Below, in pieces: positions 43,835-55,754 of a stretch of DNA of 64,000 nucleotides. A program made the position numbers and the translations under genes. This DNA comes from Helichrysum umbraculigerum (lineage: Eukaryota; Streptophyta; Magnoliopsida; Asterales; Asteraceae): contig CATIUR010000003.1 in the NCBI GenBank assembly GCA_949592205.1, positions 149,977,259 through 150,041,258 of the forward strand. The letters run 5' to 3'. Positions within the stretch are counted from its first letter, which is position 1, and each line of letters starts with the position of its first letter. Under the pieces are notes generated by a model that saw only the letters and a program-made list of their open reading frames with translations, was not told the origin of the DNA and ran no database searches.

Positions 43835-45875
43835 TATAACACCCCGCATTTTACACAACATATATTAATATTATAAACCTGGAAGCGCGTTCCCAAAACA
43901 TAATTAGCCGATGTTTACATAAAACAAACATTTACCAAAGCAAACTATTCTATCATTTATATAATTACCAACCATACTAATTAAAACGGGTGTTATTTAA
44001 ACTTTTCCAAAACTTGACAACCAAAATTTCAGAGTTAGCGTGTGCAGTCAAACATCCAGTCAAACACCATCCCGATCTACTTTAGAACTAACCAAAATCT
44101 GCAAAACATTCAACAACGAGGGGATTAGCTCACGCTAAGTGAATGGAACCGTAACCATCGGTTCAATCCAATCATAACAAGTCTTTCAACAAAATAAACT
44201 TAAACACATAAGCACATAAGTACATGAGGATCGGCGGCTCCTGGTATACTATCACAGTCGCCTACAATCACTGGTATACTATCACAGTGATTTACCGATA
44301 GCTTGATTACTACCTTCGTTGACATAGGTTAATTATCAACTATGTGTATCCAAGAAACCCAGACAACTACACAATAGTAATCAAACCCAACCATTGTTGA
44401 CCTCACTCCGAATCATCTCAACAACTTGTCACATAAAGGCATATCATATGCAGTTATGGATCAACAACTAAATACTGAACAACTGTATCAATCAAACTGA
44501 ATCAATCAACTAATCATCATAACCAAGAACTAATCAACTGGAAATAATATAAATAATAACTATAACTGAACATAACTAAATGTATCTTGGTTTACCCATT
44601 GTAACCGAACCCGTTACAACTGGGTTGAATCGAGGATTACAGTAACCACTCACCGATAATCCCGGTCTTGAACTCAGTGATCTTATATTACTGAGTTGCA
44701 GCCTGCTTCTCTTGAAATACACAACATAACATAAGCCAGTAACTTGTCTCATGTCTTAATTCATATTATAATCAATCATAATAGAAATTGAAAACAAAAC
44801 AAAACTGCTGACCCAGACCAAAGAACCCGCCGGCTGGGCCTACAACCCGCCGGGTTCCCTCTCCAACCGCCGGGTCGAACCCCCGACCCGTCGGGTAAAT
44901 TAAGTTTTGTGGTAACAGAACTAAGATGAGTAATAAAGCCTACAGAAGCTGCCGGTTGAGGCCTAAGACCCGCCGGCTTAGTGCCATAACCCGCCGGCTA
45001 GGTGTCTTAACCCGTCGACTCACCTACTTATACCCACGACCCGCCGGCTGGGACTGGTAACCCGCCGGCTGGATCATCATTTACAGCACCAACAGATACA
45101 GCAACACCATACACGAACTTAAAATCACAAACTTAAAAACTGAGGTTCATACACAAATTTAAGCCTACTTTTAACCTCAAAACAACTAGTAACAACAATA
45201 GCACAATCATTTACTTATCCTTATCATAAATTTCTCATTTCATGCCAAATTCCCAAATTTATACATAAACCCTAACTAATTTATCTTGAAGAACACCATG
45301 AAAAGAGTTTATTAACAACGTATAAAATCAAATATCATCATATAATCACTAAACTATAATCTCAAATCTTCAATTTAAGTAAGAACAAGCATCTATTTCC
45401 TTTTTACCTAATTTCTATGAAATAAGTTCATAAATATCAAACACTTACAATTTCAAATGGAGAAGATGATAGTAATCTGATTTGAACTAGCTTGAATCCA
45501 AACACAATAATCAATTTCTTAATCCTTTTTTATTTTCTTTGAAGTAGTTTGATTGTAAGAGTTTAAATGATAAAAACTTAGGTGAAGAATTGAGAAGGTG
45601 AAAGAAATTATAGGTCGGTCTCTTTTATTCATTTAACCGACTCAATATTAACACAGTGTAATATTATACCATCTTCTTAGCCTATTGTCTGGAACCTGAA
45701 AATACCCGCGTAGAAAATTATTTTATTTTACCGTCAACTTTATCTATTTAAAACAAATAACATTTTACTAGTCACAATAAAACATGAGGCTCTTTTACTT
45801 GTTTATTTTCAAATAAACCATTTTAAAACATATTAAAATACTATTTAATTCCAGACCCGAAAACTGGGTGTTACA
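43835..45875 (-). mobile_element. Solo LTR-like unit related to the LARD-like LTR family
   Basis: On the minus strand it starts TGTAACACCCAG and ends GGGGTGTTATA, resembling the LARD-like LTR ends. It has the same interior layout: leader around 45600-45450, donor-like GTAAGT (45443-45448), then CCGGCGGGT palindromes (44820-45070). No PBS or PPT lies at either edge. A clear TSD was not found; acctc/acctt just outside is a weak candidate. Confidence 0.65.
44822..45075. repeat. AACCCGCCGGCT-type repeat cluster
   Basis: About eleven copies of (a)acccgccggct or cgccgggt variants occur in 250 bp of otherwise AT-rich LTR. They share the CCGCCGG core of the clusters at 28127-28365 and 12015-12141. 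Symmetry is weaker here than in the LARD-like LTR. Confidence 0.85.
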
Positions 45876-46293
45876 ACCTTAATACAATACATATCAAAAT
45901 CGTAGATTTTTAACTACTTTTCAAAACATAAAAGGTTTTATACATTATGTTTTCAACTAACAATCCTATGAACTCACCAGCTTTATAGCTGACTCGTTTT
46001 AGCATGTGTTCTCAGGTGCCCAGCAGGAATTAGGATTGCTATAAGATTATGACTAGCTCGAGTCGCATATTTTCAAACAATTTGGACCACTCTGCATTTA
46101 CTTTTGTATTTTCAAATTATGTAATTGGAAATTACTATCAAACTCGCAATGTTGTAAACGTTCTATTTTGGGAATGTATAACTATTTTCAAACGTCTCAT
46201 TTAGAGTCGTTCATTATGTATCTTATGCTGTGATATTTGATTTGGTAACACCCGACCTGACCGCTTCCGCAACCTGAAATTTGGGGGTGTTAC
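45876..46293 (+). other. Right end of an old plus-strand LTR
   Basis: Contains phrases typical of plant gypsy LTR plus strands ('gaactcaccagctttatagctga', 'gcatgtgttctcagg') and ends in TTTGGGGGTGTTACA at 46293. No PBS follows, so it is a 3' or solo LTR. Its start is probably left of the window or was lost. Confidence 0.55.
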
Positions 46294-47152
46294 ACACAAG
46301 ATAAAACCAATGGTAATACTTCCAACTTCTTAGCACCTATTCACATATCACATAACAACATATTTAAATTCAATGAAATCATAGCTCTAAACTAATAACC
46401 ACTCTTAAGCCTTCCCCTACTTTGATTAACCTAATCAACTTATTTACAACTCCAATTAAATCATGTTCTATTATCATTCTGATACTCTAATTACATCATA
46501 AACCATACTTTTAACTAACTAACACCAATTCATAAGTATTTAGCAAAACCCCTTAATTATTCAAGAACACTTATAACAAATTAATCACTTTCAAGTTGTA
46601 ATTTCATCATTAACTAGCTCAAGAACACTAATAAACAACAATTCTAACAAATTCTAACCCTAATTTCGTATAAATTTCACTAATTAAACCAAACCTCATG
46701 GAAACCCCTCAAAACCCAAAAACTAGGTTAAAAACCTTAGAAGAATCAACTTACAGAAGATTAGGGATAGAAAGAAGATGATTACTTGAAGTTCTTAAGG
46801 CTTGATTCAAGGTTTAATTGATTATTTGAAGGTGATGTTGTGTTTCTGCAATTTCTCTAAGTCTCCAGGAAGTGATTTGGAATATTTGGGAATGAAATAG
46901 AACCCTCCAGGAATAACACGTATCTATCTGTGTTTTATTTTAAATCCCATTATTTTACAGTCTGGAACTAGTATTTCGTTTATGTTTTTCACTATATCTC
47001 CTTAGTTACACAATATTACTTCGTAATAAAATTATATTCGCGTACGAAATTAAATTCCTGAATTATTATATTCGTTCCATGATTAGTTGACTACCAAATA
47101 TCTCAAGGAAAAACTCATATTATACTCATTATTAAGCCTTTAACAGAAATCA
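46294..47152 (-). other. LTR-like or intergenic DNA, unassigned
   Basis: AT-rich and non-coding. The reversed sequence resembles the R/U5 part of a gypsy-type LTR (a donor-like stretch near 46740 and 'gtctggaac' near 46962), but no ends are found. The last five bases (AATCA) are the TSD of the next element. Confidence 0.4.
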
Positions 47153-49455
47153 TGTAACACCCCCGTCCCGATAACGAAACGGGAGGTCACATTTATTGTT
47201 AAATAATAAACGTACTAATAAATTCTTATAATAATAAATGACAATGTATACTAAATGAAAACCTAAATAAAGTCCAAACTAAAATAAACGGTGGTCTCTA
47301 TGGCAAGTTCAAGTCTTGAAGCTCTCGCACTCATCCCATATAACCCTGAGTACCTGCCGCAGGAAAAGAAAATGCGACTGAGCTAATTGCTCAGTGCGCG
47401 GATGTAGGAAGATATAAACAGTAACAGTTTTGATAATTTAAAATGAGAATGAAATGAATTAAATAATTTAATTTTACAAAATTCATCCTTCGAGTAATAC
47501 CACCCTTACACCAGAGTAAACAAATGAAATAAAGGCTGAGGCAACGAGGAGTTGGGTTATTTTATACCGAGTACCCTACAAAACAAATATCCAAACTGCA
47601 CACCACCGGTGCCAAATATCATATCTCACAATATATCATATCAAATCATATCTCACAAAAACACACTGGTCGCGACTCCAGGTGTACGTATCCCCTAATC
47701 GGAAGGTGTGTATGGCACTACACCACACGGCCGCTCTACACAAATCATATCATATCAAACGTATCCTAGGATGCATCCATACGCCTCCCAAATAATCAAA
47801 AAGCTCTCCCCGCGAGCATAAATCAAAAGCTCTCCCACGAGCATATATAATCACACAATCACATAATATCAACAAAGGGGAGACGCCGTGAACTAATCCC
47901 ACCGCCACGGATAGTGCGACGTCATTGGTGCCGCAATGACGCCCCTGTGGTCCTCCACAGGAAGCTGACTCGGTATACCTATCTCCTGTCTACAAAACTC
48001 TAGGGTTCTATGGGCGCACAGTGAACATATAAACCAACCACACCAGATTATGTTCACTATGCATATGGAACCTAAATCAAATGAATCAAAAATAGCTCGC
48101 AACAATGAATTCCCCAAGTTTTCCAAAATCATTTTTCACGCAAGTTTTCTCAAAAGTTTTCACAATTTATCAAATCCAAAATAATACTTTAGCTCAATAC
48201 AATTCAACTCAAATAGGGGAATCAGATCACACAAGTATATCAAGATATCAACTGAACCACAAGGATATCAACAACATGTCAAGATAACGCTGAAAGAAAA
48301 GTATGGACATCCGTACCTGAATAAGAGTCTAAGAACCGATCTAAAGCTCTCATGGTCAAAAAAAGATCTTCCGCAATCATCAACGAAGTCTACATATAAT
48401 ATTCAACTACTTTTAATAATCTTGTTTTCTACGATATCACATGTCCCATATCTAATTAACCTTTTAATTTCTCTAACCTTTATTAATAAAAATCTCCCCA
48501 TTTAATTGATGAACAATGCATCTTAAAATGGCATTATTTAAAATCAACTTAACGCCTGTACCAAATGAATTTTCCGTTTTAAGACTTAAATGTTTTAGAT
48601 GATATAAGTACTTCAGGGAGTAAATTGTAATTAATTCATACTTAGAATTTATTTTGTAATCTTCTAATAGTTCAGGGGCCAAAATGAAAGTTATCAAAAA
48701 TTCCCATGTATTCATCTTCTTGATCACTTCACATTGCAGTTTTGTTTTTCTTAAAATTTATCGACGTTTTCTTTATTGTTTAGCTTTGTTACATTAAAAA
48801 GATCATATTAATTTAGTCTAAGAATATAAACGTATTCATGACATGGGTTTTAAATCCATGTTTGCAACAGAATCACCAATATTAGAACTCGAAAATTTGC
48901 GTTTAATCGCTATATGTAACCGGTAACGTAAACGCGATCTAACATCATTCTAAACTCAATAAAATGCTCAAATGGATTGATTAAGAGATAAAAACGTTTG
49001 ACACATGGTTAACAAAAGAGTTGGGTCAAGAATTACCTCTAATCGAAATCGATTCGCTTGTGCCTATAAACTCATGAAGTCTCCTTTGCACGAGTAAAGG
49101 ATCGTCCTCTTTCTTAATGTTATTGAGAGTGGTCATAGGATTAATTTTATGTTGTCTTTGTGAATAAACGATTTAGTAGATAAGACTTGCTTATAAGGAA
49201 ATCTTTGTGACTAATAATACGGAAGTCATCCCCTTTAAATACGGAATTTGAGTTATTTGATTGTTGACCTCTTTAATTTAGCCCAACGGAATTTCAATTT
49301 AGTTAACTCACATATTCACTTTATAAAGTTAACTCACATTAAATATTTTATTAATTTAAAGATCACGGTTATAAATATTAGGTACCTTATTTTATTATTA
49401 TATTATTACGACTACTATATCCAAAATACATTACATATAATTACGGGTTATTATA
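47153..49455 (-). mobile_element. 3' LTR (minus sense) of the 47-56 kb element
   Basis: Begins TGTAACACCCCCGTCCCG. It has a region with two GCTC...GAGC hairpins (about 47803-47842), a GC-rich patch (47880-47960) and CATATC-rich short repeats (47620-47660). ORFs inside recur in the other LTR and show no domain. Confidence 0.9.
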
Positions 49456-49600
49456 ACATATCCCACTAAAAATTATTTCTTCCCCGAAATCAAAGAATAA
49501 GATGTAACCATATAGTTTTAATTCGGGTTATTATAACAATCCCACTAAAAATGATTTCGTCCCCGAAATCAAAGATATTACAAGTTAGTCGAATTTAAGT

Positions 49601-49632
<32 letters not shown>

Positions 49633-49780
49633 TTATAACACATCACATTAAAAATGATTTCGTCTCCAAAATCAACAATAATGAATTTAACTGTATTATC
49701 TTCATTCTCATTCCCAGTTATTATAATAAATATATCCCACTAAAAGAATGATTTCGTCCCTGAAATCAAAGAGAATTGAA
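49456..49780. repeat. Four reiterated PPT/LTR-junction copies
   Basis: The junction phrase '(t)tattataa.a.atcccactaaaaatgatttcgtccccgaaatcaaag' occurs next to the LTR (about 49447-49495) and again near 49531-49574, 49634-49676 and 49717-49770, with increasing divergence. A weaker fifth copy lies at about 52836-52885. Each contains the purine tract on the minus strand and the terminal LTR bases. A run of about 34 T (49602-49631) separates the second and third copies. Confidence 0.8.
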
Positions 49781-50061
49781 CTATATCCTTTAAGCAAATA
49801 GATAAGGTATTGATCATGAATAGAATTTTTTTTTGAGTTTCCATGTTGCTTCACATTCTGAATACGAACGTTTCCATTCGGAGCCTTTTTTTTTTTTTTT
49901 TTCACGAGCTAAGATTTTGTATGCTAAATGAAGTAGATGATACTTGTAGGCTCGTAATCAACACACGTGAAACATATTACAAATGAGACAATGTCGGAGA
50001 AACGCTAGGCAATACGAAACTTCTCGAACTTGTTCCGACACCTCAAAAGAACCAATGAATC
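49781..50061. other. Interior of the 47-56 kb element with poly-T tracts
   Basis: Non-coding, with T runs at 49826-49834 and 49888-49902. No domain is recognised. Confidence 0.6.
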
Positions 50062-50062
50062 T

Positions 50063-50144
<82 letters not shown>

Positions 50145-50145
50145 A
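50062..50145. repeat. (AT)n microsatellite
   Basis: About 39 AT units in a row. The ORFs on both strands that read YIYIY are artefacts of this run. Confidence 0.97.
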
Positions 50146-50164
50146 ATAGTAGTATTTTTTTTTT

Positions 50165-50400
50165 TTTGGTGCCAAGTGGTCACCCAAGTACGTTTCAAGG
50201 ATAGCTAAGAAGTGAGTTTCTTTTGTAAGACGATTTATCACGACCCAAAGTGCATCATTCTTTCCATACATTTTGGTAGGTGAGTCACCAAATCCATTGT
50301 AATGTCATTCCACCAAATACATAGTAATGTCATTTCACGTATTACATTTCTTATTCACTTCACTATTTGAAGTTAGAAAATAGTTTCATAATGATCCAAT
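50165..50400 (-). pseudogene. Gypsy integrase fragment
   Basis: The minus strand reads MYGKNDALWVVINRLTKETHFLAI from 50271, a degraded form of the integrase core containing the first catalytic Asp region (usually I.DRLTK.AHF); here the Asp is replaced by Asn. It is cut by the AT run and by frameshifts. It shows the element descends from a coding gypsy ancestor. Confidence 0.75.
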
Positions 50401-53400
50401 CATGATCATAACACTTCGACATATGCAACTTATTTTTATAATTACGGTGGCCAAGCGTAATTGTAAATATACCTTACACATGTGTTCATGTCACTCCCAC
50501 TATGCATCATAATCCACTAGCTTTCACAAGTTTAAGTTCAACTTCCAAGTGAGCAATGTTGTCATGCTTCTTTTGTGTGTATACCTCTATATGTTCCAGG
50601 TCATATAAAATTTCGGGTTAAGTAGCAACACATGATTTTAAACTAATCTAGCTATTATAATTATTATACTATACTAATCTAGCTATTATAAGACCAAAAA
50701 TCCCTTTCAGCCACCATTAATATTGAATTTTGATTTTGACATTTTAGTATTATTATCTTAATAATAGAGACACCCTATACTTATACTTATACGTAGTGTA
50801 CGGTTAATATTACAGTTCCCTAATGACCTTGCCAAATGAGGACAAATTGAAATCAAAGACAGGTACAAAAATCACTAGAACACACATGCTAAGCTTCACT
50901 TGTAACATGATCGGATCTCCAATTCAGTAAGTGGTTCCACGAATATGCCGAGTAATATGTAGCAATATTAAGGACGTTCTTCTAAACTACTGTCGACTCT
51001 ACCCATGAGATGTAAACTCGAGTTGTATTGTTCACTACGATGGTTTGTTGTTCTCTTTTTTTTTTTTTTTTTTTTACAATTGATATTAGGGTTCTATTTT
51101 ATTTCATAAGTAGTCAAATGAGAAGATAGAGTGTATATAACACATTACGGGCTTCATAATCGAGATGGTTATAGACGTGCTTTTGATCAATTCATTTTTT
51201 TTAGCTTGATAAAACTCGGTGTTGTCAAAGTTTTCCAAACACATAACTTCTACTTTAAATAATTTAATTCTATCTAAAAAAAAGAAAGAAACTAAAGTTG
51301 ACACTATCACCATTTTTCCATTCTACTTTGGCAAACCACCGATTTACCCTTATTTTAATAGCTAGGTTAAACTGATTGAAGCCAGTATTAATAATTGAGC
51401 TCTATTTGCCAATCCAATAATTTTCTTAACTCGGACAAGTCAATCTTCATTCACTAGGTCATAATACTAATATGAAACTTCACTTAGATGTACGAATGCC
51501 CCACGCTGCGACATATCAAATTGATAATGAGGTGTGTCTCACGTACATTTCTTTTCATATATGACATGAAATGCTTCTTAAATCAACATCTCTATAAGGT
51601 TAATAAATGCAAAGATTAGGCTGGATACTATGGGCTAGCTAGTGCTTATACATTTACGATACCATGATAAATAATGTATTTTCTATTTTTTTTTCACGAT
51701 AGAGAAAATCTTAGTATATGTAGTTGATAACAAAATCTCCTCTGTGAAGAAAAGTACCCTAAAATTTTATCCATCAAAACATTAAACATAATGCACGTCT
51801 ATTGGGAAATTTTCGATTGAAACGTTTTGCTCGCTATATTTTATTAGCTAGTTACATTCAACTAATTCGTTTCCTATAATGTGTCTTAGGAGTTCTTTAC
51901 CTAAGATGACAATCGTTGACAACTAGCAATGTACACATTATTATTTTTTTTTTATCACAAAGTCTAAATTAATTACTCTCTAACCTTTCAAAAATATAAT
52001 AAAATTTTACTATGTACCTCCTAATGCAACCTGTATCTGTTAGCCAAGTTATATGCTTCTTAAAGAAAGTTAAATTTGAATGATGCCACTAACCGACAAC
52101 AAATTAGATGTTACAAGGGAAACTCAAGGTTTTGTACGTACATACCCTATGCTTTATATTTAATTTCCAAGTCGATAACCCAATATATCAAGTACATGCT
52201 ATTAGACATCTAAATCCTGACTCAGTCAAGACCAAATATTTACGATTAAGATATTCCAAGTATACAACCAAAGTCTTCAAATATTCAAGTAGTGAACCTT
52301 GGATTAATGGATTCTAAGAGTTGGTTTATATTCTTGGCGGTCAAGTTATAAGAGAAAACATTTTAGTGTACAAGTCACCACCTTGCCTGATATTATTTTA
52401 TTTTATTATTTGTTTATTTTTTTCAGTAATCTGATCTTCAAAAATTAACATTTATTACTATAAGCCTCAACTAGTGCATCATGTTTGTTTGTATTTGACA
52501 CCGATTGATTTAATACACGACCTTGTGCTCAATATTATAGTACTGTATATCTAGTTATTGTTCTATATCAAACTCTAGCCTCATATTCTTATATATGCTC
52601 AATTAGTATTCTATTGTCTAAGCAAAACAAGGATCAATATTATATTGTCTAAGCAAAACAAGGATCAATAATCATATACTTTTAGGACATTAAATAATAT
52701 ATGATTAATACTCATCTAGCCCGATTGAATATTTTGGTTTTAAAAGTTCCCCAAGTATATTTAAATTAAGTACTTATCATTATATCAAAAGTTATCGTTA
52801 ATTCATTATCTACTTATCTCCATTCATCATTATTTCTTGTTATTATAATAAATATTTCTAAAAGAGTGATTTCGTTCCAATAATACGCATCTAGCTCTTA
52901 AGAAATTTGATGAGAATATCATTCGCGAATAGACTTTTCGAGTTCTCGTGTATCTTCTCGTCTGGAGCGATTCCACCACAAGACTATATAGATCGTCATA
53001 AGAAGTAATTCCGCCACTAGTTTAAGAAAGTCAAGCACAAGTAAATATCCTACAGAGGTTAGAAGTTCTACACCAATAAGACATCACGTACAGATTTTGC
53101 GCTCACTTAGCTGGTTCATTCCAAGTATTATTTAATGATGATGATGATGCGTCACCATAAGAAGTAGATAAGCCCGAAGAACGTCATCTCAAATCGATGA
53201 GAAACACTCACAATTCACACGCATTATAGTCACGAATCCCCAACCGGGATAATGAAAGACGTAGATGAACTCCTTATTGAACACATACGAGCAATTATTA
53301 GAATAAAATGAAATACGGTAGAGTACAAAATAAAGGAAGCAGAATCCTAACCCATGATCTAATCCTATTCCGTGATCTACCCAAAACTCACAGGTCAAAC

Positions 53401-53446
53401 CTAAAGGCAAACTACAAGAAGGAACCTAGGCTCTGATACCATTAGT
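50401..53446 (-). other. Decayed interior and leader of the 47-56 kb element, with PBS
   Basis: Mostly unreadable AT-rich sequence with poly-T near 51055-51076. Gag and RT are not recognisable. A 29-base direct repeat ('attgtctaagcaaaacaagg') lies at 52612-52670. The ORFs at 51104-51313, 52108-52317 and 53189-53410 show no domain. The PBS (TGGTATCAGAGCC on the minus strand) is at about 53429-53441. Confidence 0.65.
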
Positions 53447-55749
53447 TGTAACACCCCCGTCCCGATAACGAAACGGAAGGTCACATTTATTGTTAAATAA
53501 TAAACGTACTAATAAATTCTTATAATAATAAATGACAATGTATACTAAATGAAAACCTAAATAAAGTCCAAACTAAAATAAACGGTGGTCTCTATGGCAA
53601 GTTCAAGTCTTGAAGCTCTCGCACTCATCCCATATAACCCTGAGTACCTGCCGTAAGAAAAGAAAATGCGACTGAGCTAATTGCTCAGTGCGCGGATGTA
53701 GGAAGATATAAACAGTAACAGTTTTGATAATTTAAAATGAGAATGAAATGAATTAAATAATTTAATTTTACAAAATTCATCCTTCGAGTAATACCACCCT
53801 TACACCAGAGTAAACAAATGAAATAAAGGCTGAGGCAACGAGGAGTTGGGTTATTTTATACCGAGTACCCTACAAAACAAATATCCAAACTGCACACCAC
53901 CGGTGCCAAATATCATATCTCACAATATATCATATCAAATCATATCTCACAAAAACACACTGGTCGCGACTCCAGGTGTACGTATCCCCTAATCGGAAGG
54001 TGTGTATGGCACTACACCACACGACCGCTCTACACAAATCATATCATATCAAACGTATCCTAGGATGCATCCATACGCCTCCCAAATAATAAAAAAGCTC
54101 TCCCCGCGAGCATAAATCAAAAGCTCTCCCACGAGCATATATAATCACACAATCACATAATATCAACAAAGGGGAGACGCCGTAGACTAATCCCACCGCC
54201 ACGGATAGTGCGACGTCATTGGTGCCGCAATGACGCCCCTGTGGTCCTCCACAGGAAGCTGACTCGGTATACCTATCTCCTGTCTACAAAACTCTAGGGT
54301 TCTATGGGCACATAGTGAACATATAAACCAACCACACCAGATTATGTTCACTATGCATATGGAACCTAAATCAAATGAATCAAAAATAGCTCGCAACAAT
54401 GAATTCCCCAAGTTTTCCAAAATCATTTTTCACGCAAGTTTTCTCAAAAGTTTTCACAATTTATCAAATCCAAAATAATACTTTAGCTCAATACAATTCA
54501 ACTCAAATAGGGGAATCAGATCACACAAGTATATCAAAATATCAACTGAACCACAAGGATATCAACAACATGTTAAGATAACGCTGAAAGAAAAGTATGG
54601 ACATCCGTACCTGAATAAGAGTCTAAGCACCGATCTAAAGCTCTCATGGTCAAAAAAAGATCTTCCGCAATCATCAACGAAGTCTACATATAATATTCAA
54701 CTACTTTTAATAATCTTGTTTTCTACTATATCACATGTCCCATATCTAATTAACCTTTTAATTTCTCTAACCTTTATTAATAAAAATCTCCCCATTTAAT
54801 TGATGAACAATGCATCTTAAAATGGCATTATTTAAAATCAACTTAACGCCTGTACCAAATGAATTTTCCGTTTTAAGACTTAAATGTTTTAGATGATATA
54901 AGTACTTCAGGGAGTAAATTGTAATTAATTCATACTTAGAATTTATTTTGTAATCTTCTAATAGTTCAGGGGCCAAAATGAAAGTTATCAAAAATTCCCA
55001 TGTATTCATCTTCTTGATCACTTCACATTGCAGTTTTGTTTTTCTTAAAATCCATCGACGTTTTCTTTATTGTTTAGCTTTGTTACATTAAAAAGATCAT
55101 ATTAATTTAGTCTAAGAATATAAACGTATTCATGACATGGGTTTTAAATCCATGTTTGCAACAGAATCACCAATATTAGAACTCGAAAATTTGCGTTTAA
55201 TCGCTATATGTAACCGGTAACGTAAACGCGATCTAACATCATTCTAAACTCAATAAAATGCTCAAATGGATTGATTAAGAGATAAAAACGTTTGACACAT
55301 GGTTAACAAAAGAGTTGGGTCAAGAACTACCTCTAATCGAAATCGATTCGCTTGTGCCTATAAACTCATGAAGTCTCCTTTGCACGAGTAAACGATCGTC
55401 CTCTTTCTTAATGTTATTGAGAGTGGTCATAGGATTAATTTTATGTTGTCTTTGTGAATAAACGATTTAGTAGATAAGACTTGCTTATAAGGAAATCTTT
55501 GTGACTAATAATACGGAAGTCATCCCCTTTAAATACGGAATTTGAGTTATTTGATTGTTGACCTCTTTAATTTAGCCCAACGGAATTTCAATTTAGTTAA
55601 CTCACATATTCACTTTATAAAGTTAACTCACATTAAATATTTTATTAATTTAAAGATCACGGTTATAAATATTAGGTACCTTAGTTTATTATTATATTAT
55701 TACGACTACTATATCTAAAATACATTACATATAATTACGGGTTATTATA
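53447..55749 (-). mobile_element. 5' LTR (minus sense) of the 47-56 kb element
   Basis: Same length as and nearly identical to 47153-49455. It is next to the PBS. It repeats the two GCTC...GAGC hairpins at about 54097-54136. Differences are scattered single substitutions such as ggaggt/ggaaggt near the start and aagaacc/aagcacc in the middle. Confidence 0.92.
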
Positions 55750-55754
55750 AATCA

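Larger units (their letters stand above)
47153..55749 (-). mobile_element. Minus-strand gypsy-type element with decayed interior
   Basis: Two LTRs of 2,303 bp each (47153-49455 and 53447-55749) and TSD AATCA (47148-47152 and 55750-55754) fix the ends. The minus strand has the PBS next to the right LTR (TGGTATCAGAGCC, about 53429-53441). About 18 differences between the LTRs by hand count point to recent insertion. The 4-kb interior retains only an integrase scrap. The LTR ends read TGTAACA and TTATTATA, again without the usual terminal CA. Confidence 0.9.

Noticed and set aside
47893..48132. 79-aa ORF repeated at 54187-54426
   Set aside because: The same LTR sequence in two copies; conservation reflects recent insertion rather than selection.
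50062..50271. ORFs with YIYIYIY on both strands
   Set aside because: An (AT)n microsatellite; only the short integrase-like part at 50165-50271 is meaningful.
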